Source of the DNA: Acidobacteriota bacterium
GTDB taxonomy: Bacteria > Acidobacteriota > Vicinamibacteria > Vicinamibacterales > SCN-69-37
Length of the DNA: 64,000 bases
Assembly (NCBI GenBank): GCA_947467605.1
Contig: CANIII010000001.1
Location: forward strand, 231,120 to 295,119
Direction of reading: 5' to 3'
The translations under genes and the position numbers were made by a program. The first letter of the stretch is position 1. The number at the start of each line of letters is the position of its first letter. Shown in pieces: positions 54,080-62,186 of the stretch. Below the pieces are notes generated by a model. It had not been told where the DNA came from, did no database searches, and saw only the letters and a program-made list of their open reading frames with translations.

Positions 54080-54742
54080 ATGTTTCCACCAAGATCGGCC
54101 GGTCTCATGTTCGCTGCGACGTCCCTGCTCGTCACCATCTCGTGCGGCGCCAACGTCCCGTCGAAACCGGAGGCCGCGGCGGCGGTTTCCAAAGCGATCG
54201 AGTCGAAACTCACGAAGACACTGCCGTCACTCACGTATTGCCAGACGGTGCAGTCAGATTTTTCCTTCGCCAACATGGGGCAGATGGATTTCGTGGAGAT
54301 GTTTCAGAACCTGAAAGACAAGGGCCCGTTGAACGACGCAGCGACCGCCGGCGTCGTCAAGGTCGAGCTCAAGGAGTTTCGCGTGGATCCAGCCGGGCGC
54401 TCGCCGGATCCATCGTGTGACGCGTTGCACGCACAGTACAAGCAGGGCGGCCCAGGCGGTCCAGTGCGCTTCGCCGTGGTGCGCACCACGCTGACACCGA
54501 AAGGCACAGCCGCTGGCGTCGCCTTCGACCGGCCGATCGAGGTCGCCACGCGTGAGTTGGTGGAAGTGACCGACGTCCGGCCCGAGAGCGGCGGGGCCGC
54601 AGCCGTGAAATACACCTGGGCGTGGAAGGCAACGACGATGGCCGAGACGATCGGCTACACGCCGCCGTCGGCGCAGTCCGCAACCGCACGCCTCCGGCAC
54701 TCGGACGGCGGTTGGATCGCTGAAAATGCGGGAATCAAGTGA
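54080..54742 (+). CDS. Hypothetical lipoprotein
   Basis: The 220-residue protein starts at ATG 54080 (a GTG two codons earlier is possible) and has a lipobox-like leader (MFAATSLLVTISC). The mature part is mixed alpha/beta with AVSKAIESKLTKTLPSLTYC and FRVDPAGRSPDPSCDALHAQ, giving two further cysteines. No family is recognised. The convergent tRNA-Asn gene lies 5 bases downstream. Confidence 0.7.
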   Translation: MFPPRSAGLMFAATSLLVTISCGANVPSKPEAAAAVSKAIESKLTKTLPSLTYCQTVQSDFSFANMGQMDFVEMFQNLKDKGPLNDAATAGVVKVELKEFRVDPAGRSPDPSCDALHAQYKQGGPGGPVRFAVVRTTLTPKGTAAGVAFDRPIEVATRELVEVTDVRPESGGAAAVKYTWAWKATTMAETIGYTPPSAQSATARLRHSDGGWIAENAGIK

Positions 54743-54747
54743 AAAAT

Positions 54748-54822
54748 TGGCTCCTCGGGCTGGATTCGAACCAGCAACCCTCCGGTTAACAGCCGGATGC
54801 TCTGCCGTTGAGCTACCGAGGA
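54748..54822 (-). tRNA. tRNA-Asn (GTT), CCA encoded
   Basis: On the minus strand a full cloverleaf is present: acceptor stem TCCTCGG (54822-54816) with CCGAGGA (54758-54752), anticodon stem TCCGG/CCGGA with loop CTGTTAA giving anticodon GTT, T-loop GGTTCGAATCC, discriminator G and encoded CCA. A short T-run follows and may help termination. Confidence 0.97.
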
Positions 54823-54864
54823 ACACAGGGCAGAATTTCGCCCGCGACAGGAACACTCATTATT

Positions 54865-55105
54865 CAGGTAAGCAGGTAAGCGGGTCAAGCAGGTAAGCAC
54901 GTGCTCGGGTGCGCTGGTGCGTCAGGTGAGCGGGTGCGCCTGGTGAGCGGGTGCGATCGCGGACAGCATAGACTGGGTTCTTCACGGAGGCGCGATGGTG
55001 TTCAACCGCAAGGGGGGACTGGTCGCTGGCCGCGTTCATCATGGCGCGCCGCCCCGCTCACCCGAGCACCCGCTATACCCGCTCACCCGCTTACCTGCTT
55101 ACCTG
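54865..55105. repeat. 241-bp element with 21-bp perfect terminal inverted repeats built of octamers
   Basis: Bases 54865-54885 and 55085-55105 are exact reverse complements. Both ends consist of degenerate octamer units near GGGTRAGC: eleven or so plus-oriented units at 54865-54955 and six inverted units at 55053-55105. The interior contains ACGGAGG placed well before an ATG (54995) that opens MVFNRKGGLVAGRVHHG, but the frame then runs into the array, so it may be a broken gene start. No transposase is encoded. Confidence 0.75.
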
Positions 55106-55470
55106 TCCGTGCACGCCTTCATCGGAAACTCGGTCTTGCGCGTGCCTTCGCCGCCGTCGATGGAGGCGAGCAGCCCGTCCGCGCTCTTCCGATAGACCAC
55201 ACGCTTCGGAAAGTCGTGCTGCATGTTGACGAAAATCGCTTCGTCCTTCTTCGACGCGGGATCGAGCGTAAAACGCGTCGGCGACGCACCTTGCGGCTGA
55301 GCGACGTAGGCGACAACACCGTCCTTCGACTCGACGCGCGTGAACTCAAACTCCTTGAGCATCCCGCCCGTCGTCGTGGTGCCGTTGCCAATCAGAAAAT
55401 CGGGGGTAGCCTCTCGCCACAGTTCGCGGACCGTGGTCGTGCCGCGCTGCAATTCCCAACAGCCGAGCAT
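55099..55470 (-). CDS. DUF6265-like protein, probably missing its N-terminus
   Basis: The 123-residue frame begins MLGCWELQRGTTTVRELW and continues GMLKEFEFTRVESKDGVVAY, FVNMQHDFPKRVVYRK and GLLASIDGGEG, matching the small DUF6265 beta-barrel family. Relatives have a signal peptide and a W-L-x-G-C-W entry strand; here the ATG lies right at GCW and an in-frame stop is 7 codons upstream. Octamer arrays flank both ends, and the C-terminus (KACTDR) overlaps one array, so the gene is probably a remnant. Confidence 0.65.
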   Translation of the reverse strand: MLGCWELQRGTTTVRELWREATPDFLIGNGTTTTGGMLKEFEFTRVESKDGVVAYVAQPQGASPTRFTLDPASKKDEAIFVNMQHDFPKRVVYRKSADGLLASIDGGEGTRKTEFPMKACTDR

Positions 55471-55499
55471 GAAACCGGCCCGGCTCCATCAATATCGTA

Positions 55500-55590
55500 G
55501 CGCACCCGCTTACCCGAGGCACCCGCTCACCCGACGCACCAGCGCACCTGAGCACCCGCTATACCGGCTCACCCGCTTACCAGCGCACCT
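55500..55590. repeat. Second octamer-repeat array
   Basis: About eleven head-to-tail units such as GCTCACCC, GCTTACCC, GCGCACCT and GAGCACCC fill the gap between the DUF6265 and OsmC genes, in the same orientation as the 55053-55105 array and with the same CACCCGCTATACC variant. Together with 54865-55105 they form one repeat neighbourhood. There are no spacers of CRISPR type. Confidence 0.75.
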
Positions 55591-55598
55591 GAGCCTGT

Positions 55599-56036
55599 CT
55601 ACTTCACCGACGTCGTGACGCTGATCGCGATGGACGGGTTCAGCGCCTTCGAGATCGGGCACTTGCCTTTCGCGTCCTGCGCGAGGGCTTCGAGGCCGGC
55701 GGCGTCGAGACCCGTGAGGCCCTCGGCAACAACCGTGAGCTCGCTCTTCACAATGCTGATGCCCGCGTCGCCTTTGTCGGCCGTCACGGTGCACGTCACG
55801 GTCGTGCTCTTGGTCGTCGCATTCGCGCGACCGAGCGCGCCAGTGACCACCATCGCGTAGCAGACCGCGTGCGAACCGGCGAGCAACTCTTCCGGGCTCG
55901 TCACACCTTCCGGCTCACCAATGCGGCGCGGAAACGACACGCCCGTGGTGAATGCGCCCGTGCCGGCCGCGAGTGTGCCGGTGCCTTCCATGATCGTGCC
56001 CTGCCAGGTAACCGTCGTGCTGCGTGAGAATGTCAT
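55599..56036 (-). CDS. OsmC-family peroxiredoxin
   Basis: The 145-residue protein has the OsmC catalytic pair: Cys in GSHAVCYAMVVTGAL and Cys in KGKCPISKALNPS, with TSPEELLAGSH as the family lead-in. It reduces organic hydroperoxides with thiols in the cytoplasm. ATG 56036 is preferred because it overlaps the upstream gene stop (ATGA) and has a purine-rich GGGAAAAAGAA before it; the longer frame is antisense-like. Confidence 0.95.
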   Translation of the reverse strand: MTFSRSTTVTWQGTIMEGTGTLAAGTGAFTTGVSFPRRIGEPEGVTSPEELLAGSHAVCYAMVVTGALGRANATTKSTTVTCTVTADKGDAGISIVKSELTVVAEGLTGLDAAGLEALAQDAKGKCPISKALNPSIAISVTTSVK

Positions 56037-56641
56037 TTCTTTTTCCCTTTGCCTTTTGTGAACAACTGCACCACCGCGCCCACAATCGCGAGCGCGAACC
56101 AAAGTACCCACACCTTCCACTGTCCCGGTGTGGGATCGAGTGGATAGATCATCCAGACGCTGCCTTCATTGGCCGCCTGCACCGCGGCCTTGTTGCCCAT
56201 GAGCGCCATCGTGCCAACGATCAACATCCAGCTGCCGCCAAACGCCGTGCCGACGATGATCATGTAGCGCGTGATGGCAAGGGCACCAAGCGCGCCAAGC
56301 ACCGCCGCGATGACGACGATGTACCACTGCGGCTCGGCATGAAACGGCGTCCACGCCAGATGCACCGCGAGGGCGCCCACACCCGCGCCAACAAGCGCGA
56401 CACCGACGAAGTACGCGGCGATCATCAGCACCGCGCCGACCAGGCCGCCGACCAAACCGGCCACGGCCAGCGTCCACATGCTGCTCGATGCGCCCATCGC
56501 AGAGGTCGTCAAGAGCGCGCCCAGAATAAAACCGTTAATGCCCAGCACGATTCGAAACAACCGGAAGCCCGCAAAACACGCCATGAGGCCACCGATCACA
56601 AACACGATGGCCGCCGGCGTGGCGTATGCGGTGGGCAACAT
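56033..56641 (-). CDS. DUF4203/TM198-like multi-pass membrane protein
   Basis: The 202-residue protein has about seven glycine-rich helices (AAIVFVIGGLMACFAGFRLF, GINGFILGALLTTSAMG, LVGGLVGAVLMIAAYFVGVA, MIIVGTAFGGSWMLIVGTMA) and a Lys-rich C-terminus. This matches the TM7S3/TM198-like fold. It is coupled to the OsmC gene; no function is established. Confidence 0.85.
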   Translation of the reverse strand: MLPTAYATPAAIVFVIGGLMACFAGFRLFRIVLGINGFILGALLTTSAMGASSSMWTLAVAGLVGGLVGAVLMIAAYFVGVALVGAGVGALAVHLAWTPFHAEPQWYIVVIAAVLGALGALAITRYMIIVGTAFGGSWMLIVGTMALMGNKAAVQAANEGSVWMIYPLDPTPGQWKVWVLWFALAIVGAVVQLFTKGKGKKK

Positions 56642-56673
56642 GAGCCTCGATTATATGGGATCATCTCGAACGG

Positions 56674-57609
56674 ATGTCCCGTCGCATCATCACGCTGATG
56701 GCCACTGCGGTGGGCGTCGCACTCCTCGTCTGGCAGGTCCGTGCGATCGGCGTCGGCGAGATCCTCGACGGCCTCAGACGCCTCGGCCCATTGGGCCTGG
56801 TGCTCATCCTCGGCGCGTCCCTGGTGCGACAAGTGTTCAGAACACTCGCGTGGACGCTCCTCATGGACGCGAACGTGCCCTTCTCCACCGCCCTGGCCGC
56901 AACGATGAGCGGAGACGCGATCGGTAACCTGACCCTCAGCCTGATCGTGAGTGAACCGGCCAAAGCGATGTACGTGCGCGAACACATTCCGCCGCCACGT
57001 GCGCTCGCCGCGCTCGCGGCCGAGAACTTCTTCTACAGCATCTCCGTCGCGGTGGCCGTGCTCGTTGGCGTGGCGGTGCTGTTTCTGGAATTCCCGGCGG
57101 TGCCCGTGGAACTGCGGACCGCGAGCCTGATTCTGGTGGGCGGCATGGTCGCGGTCCTCGTTGCGGCGCTGTGGCTGATCGCCAGAGAGCCCGCGCTTGT
57201 CAGCGCCACACTGGGCCGGTTTGTGTCGTCGCGCAACCTCGAGAAGATTCGTGAGCTGGAAGAGTCGAGCTACGGTTTCGTGCGCTCGCGTCCCGGCCGG
57301 CTCGCCGCCGTCGTGCTGTGCGAGATCGGCTTCCACGTATTCAGCATCGCCGAGACGTGGATCACGCTGATCTTTCTCGGCTTTCACTCCATGGCCCTCG
57401 CCATCGTGCTCGACACGGTGCAGCGCATGGTGAACGTCGTGTTCAAGCTGGTCCCGCTGAAAGTGGGCGTGGATGAAGTCGGCAGCGGATTTACGTCAAA
57501 CGCGCTCGGCTACGGCTTGGCGCTGGGTGTGACGATGGCAGTGGTACGGAAAGTCCGAGTGCTGATATGGGCGGCACTCGGACTACTGCTTCAGTTAAGT
57601 AGAAAGTAG
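56674..57609 (+). CDS. Lysylphosphatidylglycerol-synthase-TM-like (UPF0104) flippase family protein
   Basis: The 311-residue protein has seven to eight membrane helices and motifs of the AglD/MprF N-terminal flippase family: RRLGPLGLVLILGASLVRQV, DAIGNLTLSLIVSEPAKAMY and KLVPLKVGVDEVGSGFTS. The aminoacyl-transferase half of MprF is absent. It may flip a lipid-linked substrate. It diverges from the DUF4203 gene. Confidence 0.85.
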   Translation: MSRRIITLMATAVGVALLVWQVRAIGVGEILDGLRRLGPLGLVLILGASLVRQVFRTLAWTLLMDANVPFSTALAATMSGDAIGNLTLSLIVSEPAKAMYVREHIPPPRALAALAAENFFYSISVAVAVLVGVAVLFLEFPAVPVELRTASLILVGGMVAVLVAALWLIAREPALVSATLGRFVSSRNLEKIRELEESSYGFVRSRPGRLAAVVLCEIGFHVFSIAETWITLIFLGFHSMALAIVLDTVQRMVNVVFKLVPLKVGVDEVGSGFTSNALGYGLALGVTMAVVRKVRVLIWAALGLLLQLSRK

Positions 57610-57672
57610 AAAGGCGAAAGTGGAAAGTTAGGTTTGAACTTCCCACTTCTTGCCTTCCCACTTCCTACTTGC
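57604..57672. terminator. Purine/pyrimidine inverted hairpin between convergent genes
   Basis: The gap between the flippase-like gene and recR contains an imperfect inverted repeat of short AAGTAGAAAGG / AAGTGGAAAG units and their complements (CCCACTTC, CCTACTT) around a small loop AGGTTTG. It could act as a bidirectional terminator. It is again made of degenerate short repeats, unlike a classic GC-stem plus T-run. Confidence 0.5.
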
Positions 57673-57677
57673 AAGTG

Positions 57678-58289
57678 TTACATCTCTCTGCGGCCTTCCA
57701 TGGCTTTCGACATCGTGAATTCGTCTGTGTAGTCGATGTCGCCGCCGACGGGCATGCCCATGGCGATACGCGTGACGGAGAGACCAATCGGCTTCAACAG
57801 GCGCGCCAGATAGAGCGCCGTCGCTTCACCTTCCACCGTGGGGTTGGTGGCGAGAATCACTTCTTTCACGCTGTTGTTCTCGGCGTCCGACTGCGCGATG
57901 CGCATCAGCAGCGCCTTGATCTTCAAATCGTCGGGACCGATGCCCTGGAGCGGCGAGATCGCCCCCATGAGCACGTGGTAGCGGCCTTTGAAGCCGCGCG
58001 TCTTCTCGATCGCCGCGACGTTCTCCGGTTGTTCGACCACGCAGATGACTTTGGAGTCGCGATCGGGCGAGATGCAGAACGTGCACGGATCGACCGCGGT
58101 CATGTTGCTGCAGATCGAGCAGTAGGTGATGTTCTCTTTCACCGACCGCATCGCGTCGCAGAGCGCGTCGACGTCGGCACGCGGGGTCTTCAGCACGTGA
58201 TACGCGAGCCGCTGCGCGCTCTTCGCGCCGATGCCCGGCAGCCGCTGGAGCGCGGCCATCAGATCGCCGATCGGATCAGGTCGTGACAC
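57678..58289 (-). CDS. recR: Recombination mediator RecR
   Basis: The 203-residue protein has the HhH entry LPGIGAKSAQRLAYHVLK, a four-Cys zinc finger (CSICSNMTAVDPCTFC) and a Toprim domain (VICVVEQPENVAAIE to LATNPTVEGEATALYLA). RecR with RecO loads RecA onto single-stranded gaps. It is the last gene of the common dnaX-ybaB-recR cluster, 7 bases after ybaB. Confidence 0.97.
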   Translation of the reverse strand: MSRPDPIGDLMAALQRLPGIGAKSAQRLAYHVLKTPRADVDALCDAMRSVKENITYCSICSNMTAVDPCTFCISPDRDSKVICVVEQPENVAAIEKTRGFKGRYHVLMGAISPLQGIGPDDLKIKALLMRIAQSDAENNSVKEVILATNPTVEGEATALYLARLLKPIGLSVTRIAMGMPVGGDIDYTDEFTMSKAMEGRREM

Positions 58290-58296
58290 CGGCGCG

Positions 58297-58596
58297 TTAG
58301 CCCATCCCCGGGATCTTCATGCCGCCCATGAGGCCCGACATCTGCTGCGAGAGGATCTCATCCGCTTTGCGCTGCGCGTCGTTGATCGCGGCGAGCACGA
58401 GGTCTTCCAGCATGCCGACGTCATCTTTCGACACCGCTTCCGGATCGATCTTGATCGACTGCATCGCCTTGTGGCCGTTGATCACCACGGTGACCATGCC
58501 GCCACCGGCGGCGCCTTCGATGTGCATCTCGGCCATCTGCTTCTGCAGTTTGTCCTGCATCTGCTGCGCCTGCTTCATCATTTTCTGAATATCCAT
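58297..58596 (-). CDS. ybaB: YbaB/EbfC nucleoid-associated protein
   Basis: From ATG 58596 the protein has 99 residues: DIQKMMKQAQQMQDKLQKQM (helix), EGAAGGGMVTVVINGHKAMQ (strands), EDLVLAAINDAQRKADEILS (helix) and a Met/Gly tail. It binds DNA as a dimer. It lies between dnaX and recR as in most bacteria. The frame extends 17 codons upstream into the dnaX 3' end, but MDIQ is the canonical start. Confidence 0.96.
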   Translation of the reverse strand: MDIQKMMKQAQQMQDKLQKQMAEMHIEGAAGGGMVTVVINGHKAMQSIKIDPEAVSKDDVGMLEDLVLAAINDAQRKADEILSQQMSGLMGGMKIPGMG

Positions 58597-58603
58597 ACGG
58601 TCC

Positions 58604-60274
58604 TCAGTTCTCGTCTTTCTTGTTTTCTTCGACGCCTTCGATCTCACCGCCGAACACGTCCAGAATATTCTGCACGGCGGGCTCGGCCTTGGCCTTTTCC
58701 TTCAGTTCCGTTTGCCGCGACATCTGCTGCGTGGTCGCTGCGGCTTTCTCGGCGGCGATCGCGGGGTCGCCGTCCTTTGACACGACTTTGATCGGGCGGC
58801 CGGCCAGCTGTGTGGCCATTTGCTCGAGCCATCCACGACGGCCTTCGAAGTTCGCGCGCAGAGATTTGTGCACAGGGGCAAACGCAAAAAAGACTGAATC
58901 GCCTTCAACCTCGACGGATTGGGCTTGGGCGACAACCATCGAGAAAAAGACTTTGTTGGATTCGCGGATGTTCGACATCAACGCCGCTTTCAAGTCGCCA
59001 ACAGGTTCGACGGGCTTCGCAACTGCGGGTGCAGCAGCGGCCTTCGCCGACGATGCGGGTTTCGGTGCGGGTGTGGGCGGTGTAAACTTCGGCGCCGCCG
59101 GTGCCGGGCCCGCGCTCGGACGCGACGGACCTGCGGGTGGCAAACCACCACCTCGCAGCAGCTCGGTCAGCGGCGTCAGCTGTCGCAGATGAATCCACTT
59201 CATCAGCGCCATCTCGAAGTGGTGGCGCGGATGTGAAGAGTTCCGGATCTCGAACTCCGTGCGTGACAGCAGATCGAACGCACGCAGCAGATCCTCACGC
59301 GAGAAATGCTTGGCGAGTTCGAGCAGCGGTGCCTTTTCGCCTTCGGCCGCAAGCTCTGGATCATCCGCGCGGGCCGGGTCGATCTTGAGCACCATCAGGT
59401 CGCGCATCAGACGCGCGAGCTCGCGACACACGATGCGGAGGTCGAAGCCGTCGTGGAGGACGCGCTCGCCGAGGCCGAACACGGCGCTGACGTCTTCGCG
59501 GGCGACCGTGTTGGCGATTTCGAACTGCAGGTCGCGGCCGATCAGGCCGAGGACCGTGCTGACGTCCTGCGCGGTGACTTTCGTGTCGGTGAACGCCAGC
59601 ACCTGATCGAGCGCGCTCAGCGCGTCGCGCATCGAACCTTCCGCCGACCGCGCGACGAGCGCGAGCGCGGCGTCTTCGATCGTGATCTTCTCGGCAGCCA
59701 TGATGTCTTTCAGCTGCTGCTTGATCTGCGGGAAGCCGAGCGCTTTCAGTTCGAAGACCTGCGAACGCGAGGTGATGGTGACCGGCACCTTGTCGAGTTC
59801 AGTCGTGGCCATCATGAACTTCGCGTGCGGCGGCGGCTCTTCGATGGACTTGAGCAGCGCGTCGAACGCGTTCTTCGACAGACGATGGACTTCGTCGATG
59901 ATGAAGATCTTGTAGCGGTCGCGCATCGGCGCGATGCCGAGCGGCTCGATGATCACTTCACGGATCGCGTCGACGCCAGTGTAGGTCGCGGCGTCGATCT
60001 CGAGCACGTCCATGTCGCGGCCTTCGGCGATTTCCGTGCACGCGTCACACACGCCGCAGGGGCTGTGCGTCGGGCCTTTCACGCAGTTGAGCGCGCGCGC
60101 CAGGATGCGCGCGGTGGTCGTCTTGCCGACGCCGCGCGGTCCGGAAAAAATGAACGACTGCGCCAGCCGGCCACCGTCGATTGCGTTCTTCAGCGTATCG
60201 ATAGCGCCGCGCTGGCCGATGACGTCTTCAAACTTCTGCGGACGCCACTTGCGCGCGAGTGCGATGTAAGCCAT
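58604..60274 (-). CDS. dnaX: DNA polymerase III subunits gamma and tau
   Basis: From ATG 60274 the 556-residue protein begins AYIALARKWRPQKFEDVIGQ, then Walker A GPRGVGKTTTARIL, a four-Cys zinc site (CVKGPTHSPCGVCDAC), Walker B FIIDEVHRLS and sensor 1 FMMATTE. A Pro/Ala-rich linker (about residues 385-430) leads to a tau-like C-terminal domain. It is the clamp-loader ATPase. The frame upstream of 60274 is the SRP RNA gene, not protein. No obvious frameshift slip site was found for making gamma. Confidence 0.96.
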   Translation of the reverse strand: MAYIALARKWRPQKFEDVIGQRGAIDTLKNAIDGGRLAQSFIFSGPRGVGKTTTARILARALNCVKGPTHSPCGVCDACTEIAEGRDMDVLEIDAATYTGVDAIREVIIEPLGIAPMRDRYKIFIIDEVHRLSKNAFDALLKSIEEPPPHAKFMMATTELDKVPVTITSRSQVFELKALGFPQIKQQLKDIMAAEKITIEDAALALVARSAEGSMRDALSALDQVLAFTDTKVTAQDVSTVLGLIGRDLQFEIANTVAREDVSAVFGLGERVLHDGFDLRIVCRELARLMRDLMVLKIDPARADDPELAAEGEKAPLLELAKHFSREDLLRAFDLLSRTEFEIRNSSHPRHHFEMALMKWIHLRQLTPLTELLRGGGLPPAGPSRPSAGPAPAAPKFTPPTPAPKPASSAKAAAAPAVAKPVEPVGDLKAALMSNIRESNKVFFSMVVAQAQSVEVEGDSVFFAFAPVHKSLRANFEGRRGWLEQMATQLAGRPIKVVSKDGDPAIAAEKAAATTQQMSRQTELKEKAKAEPAVQNILDVFGGEIEGVEENKKDEN

Positions 60275-60286
60275 GTGTGGAGTGTG

Positions 60287-60414
60287 GGCGTTCCCGACCG
60301 CGACCCGGATGATCTGCGGCACAGCCCAGTACCGAGTGAGCGCTGCTGCCTTCCGGCCCTGACGCGGTTCTTCGGCTGAACTTGCACAGGGTCCGGATCG
60401 CGGTCCGAAACGCC
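60287..60414 (-). ncRNA. ffs: Bacterial signal recognition particle RNA (small 4.5S type)
   Basis: On the minus strand the invariant tip GTCAGGGCCGGAAGGCAGCAGC is present at the apex (as GTCAGGGCC then GGAAGGCAGCAGC). The ends pair as a long rod: GGCGTT with AACGCC and GACCGCGA with TCGCGGTC. The 128-base span fits the small bacterial SRP RNA, which binds Ffh for membrane targeting. It lies only 12 bases from the dnaX start. Confidence 0.95.
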
Positions 60415-60421
60415 AAAGACA

Positions 60422-60450
60422 AGTATACGGGCAGTTCCGACGCCTGTCCC
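60422..60450 (-). promoter_or_regulatory. Promoter of the SRP RNA gene
   Basis: On the minus strand GGGACA (60445-60450) is spaced exactly 17 bases from TATACT (60422-60427). Transcription would start about 7-9 bases later, at the 5' end of the predicted SRP RNA. Confidence 0.8.
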
Positions 60451-60495
60451 GTTTTGAACGGCTGCCACGGCCATCGTCCCGCATGCTCCTGAGCT

Positions 60496-61620
60496 ATGCA
60501 GCCCATCGTTGAAGACCTGAAGAGATTGATCGACCAGATGAGCTGGCAGGCCCAGTTCGAGGCGGCCATCACCGGTGCGCAATCGCACGGCGTCCAGAGC
60601 ATCAGACACATCCGGACCCTGGACGACTACCTCACGTGGATCGATGCCTTTGTCACGTGGGCGCCGCGCGAACGCGGCGATTCGCGGATCATCTACAACC
60701 GGCTGGCGGAGTTCTACTTCTTCCTCGATCAGGAACCGGTCAAGAGCCTGCAGAGCCCAATCGCGCCGGGCGACGGCATTCAGATTCTGACGCCGTTGTC
60801 GCACTGGATCACCGAGTATGCGCGCACACTCGGCGCCTATCTCGACACAACCGAATCGGTGAGTGCCGTCGACTCATTTCGCACCAATCCCCTGTTCCAC
60901 TGGGATGAGTACATGCCGCCGCCGAGCGGCTACTTCACGTTCAACCAGTTCTTCGCGCGACACGTGAAGCCCGGCATGCGCCCGATCGCCGGCGCCTGCG
61001 ACGACCGCACCCTGGTCAGCCCGGCCGATTCCACGTTTGTGGGCCGATGGCAGATCGGGGAAACGTCGAAGATCTACGTCGACGAGGACCGGCTCAACAT
61101 CAAAGGGATCCAGTGGTCGATCCACCAACTGCTCACCGGCAGCGCGTACGCGGATCGATTTCGCGGCGGCATCTTCACGCACAGCTTTCTCAACACCTTT
61201 GACTACCACCGCTGGCATGCGCCTGTCGGTGGCCGGGTCGTCGAGTCGCGCGTGATCCAGGGCCAAGCCTACATGGATATTTGTGTGCGCAGCACCGAGA
61301 CGAACGGCGTCACTCACAACGTGCTGCACGCGCTCGACGGCACTGGCTATCAGTTCGTGCAAACGCGCGGCCTCGTCGTAATCGAGTCGCCCATCGGCCT
61401 CGTCGCGTGCCTGCCGATGGGCATGGCACAAGTATCGTCAGTGGTCATCACCGCCGGCGTCGGGCAGACGCTGCGCAAAGGCGAAGAACTCGGCTACTTC
61501 CAATTCGGCGGCTCCGACTTCGTCATGGTGTTCGAACGCGCCAGCAACGTACAGCTCATCGCGCAACCCAATGTGCACTATCAACAGGGCACATGGATCG
61601 GCAACGCGTATCCGCAGTAA
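60496..61620 (+). CDS. Phosphatidylserine-decarboxylase-family enzyme (PSD-like with N-terminal PSDC domain)
   Basis: The 374-residue protein has an N-terminal alpha domain of the PSDC-like type (WIDAFVTWAPRERGDSRIIY) and a C-terminal decarboxylase: GYFTFNQFFARHVKPGMRPI, LVSPADSTFVGRWQI, HSFLNTFDYHRWHAPVGGRV and GYFQFGGSDFVMVFE. The GGS serine should be cleaved and become the pyruvoyl group. This domain order is that of fungal PSD-like enzymes and of the tryptophan decarboxylase PsiD, so the substrate may be an amino acid rather than phosphatidylserine. No membrane helix is visible. Confidence 0.88.
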   Translation: MQPIVEDLKRLIDQMSWQAQFEAAITGAQSHGVQSIRHIRTLDDYLTWIDAFVTWAPRERGDSRIIYNRLAEFYFFLDQEPVKSLQSPIAPGDGIQILTPLSHWITEYARTLGAYLDTTESVSAVDSFRTNPLFHWDEYMPPPSGYFTFNQFFARHVKPGMRPIAGACDDRTLVSPADSTFVGRWQIGETSKIYVDEDRLNIKGIQWSIHQLLTGSAYADRFRGGIFTHSFLNTFDYHRWHAPVGGRVVESRVIQGQAYMDICVRSTETNGVTHNVLHALDGTGYQFVQTRGLVVIESPIGLVACLPMGMAQVSSVVITAGVGQTLRKGEELGYFQFGGSDFVMVFERASNVQLIAQPNVHYQQGTWIGNAYPQ

Positions 61621-61658
61621 CAAAACCTTCAACATGGGCTGCCATGGGGAAGGGTTTG
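61621..61658. terminator. Bidirectional hairpin terminator
   Basis: CATGG-GCTG-CCATG (61633-61646) is extended by CAAAACCTTC on the left and GGAAGGGTTTG on the right, giving a stem of more than ten pairs between the convergent PSD-like and DinB genes. Confidence 0.65.
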
Positions 61659-61667
61659 ACCTTGCTA

Positions 61668-62162
61668 CTACGCCAACGCGCTGAGCGGCAGCGTGTTCGC
61701 CGACTGCTTATTGCCGGTGACGATGCGGCGGTGGTAGTCGATCTGGCCCAGATGAAATGTGAAGTGTGTGGCCAGATGGAGGAGGAATCTCTGCGTGGGC
61801 AGCGTGATGCCGCCGACGACGATCGGAAAGGGTTCGGTCAGTTTCGATTCCGGCATGGCGGCGAGAGCGGCTTCGACATCCGCGCGCGCAGCGGCGATCA
61901 ATGCGGCGAGTTCGAGGCGCGAGCCCTGGCGCGTGGCAAATTCGTGGTCGCGGTCGCGCACATAGGCGCTGCCGCCGATCGTGACGCCGATGAAGTGGCG
62001 CACGTTGCCCACCAGATGCAACGCGAGATTGCCGCCGGTGTTCGGCAGGCCCGGGCGCTCCGCAAAGAGCGATGCGTCGTCGGGATAGAGCGCCACTTCG
62101 CGAGCCAGCGTGTCGAGGTCGCGCAGGAAATGCTTCGAGACGTCGTCAATGAATGGATGCAT
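61668..62162 (-). CDS. DinB-family (DUF1572-like) protein
   Basis: The 164-residue protein is a four-helix bundle with the three expected metal His: LALHLVGNVRHFIG and HLATHFTFHLGQIDYHR. DinB-like proteins often act as thiol transferases or are of unknown activity. It is followed 24 bases upstream by the DUF1295 gene on the same strand. Confidence 0.9.
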   Translation of the reverse strand: MHPFIDDVSKHFLRDLDTLAREVALYPDDASLFAERPGLPNTGGNLALHLVGNVRHFIGVTIGGSAYVRDRDHEFATRQGSRLELAALIAAARADVEAALAAMPESKLTEPFPIVVGGITLPTQRFLLHLATHFTFHLGQIDYHRRIVTGNKQSANTLPLSALA

Positions 62163-62186
62163 GCGGGAATCCTACCGCAGCCGGCG

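Noticed and set aside
54860..55042. 60-codon minus-strand gene
   Set aside because: Its second half is translated octamer repeat, and no ribosome site or family supports it.
54865..55590. CRISPR array
   Set aside because: Units are contiguous, degenerate octamers without unique spacers, and no cas genes are present.
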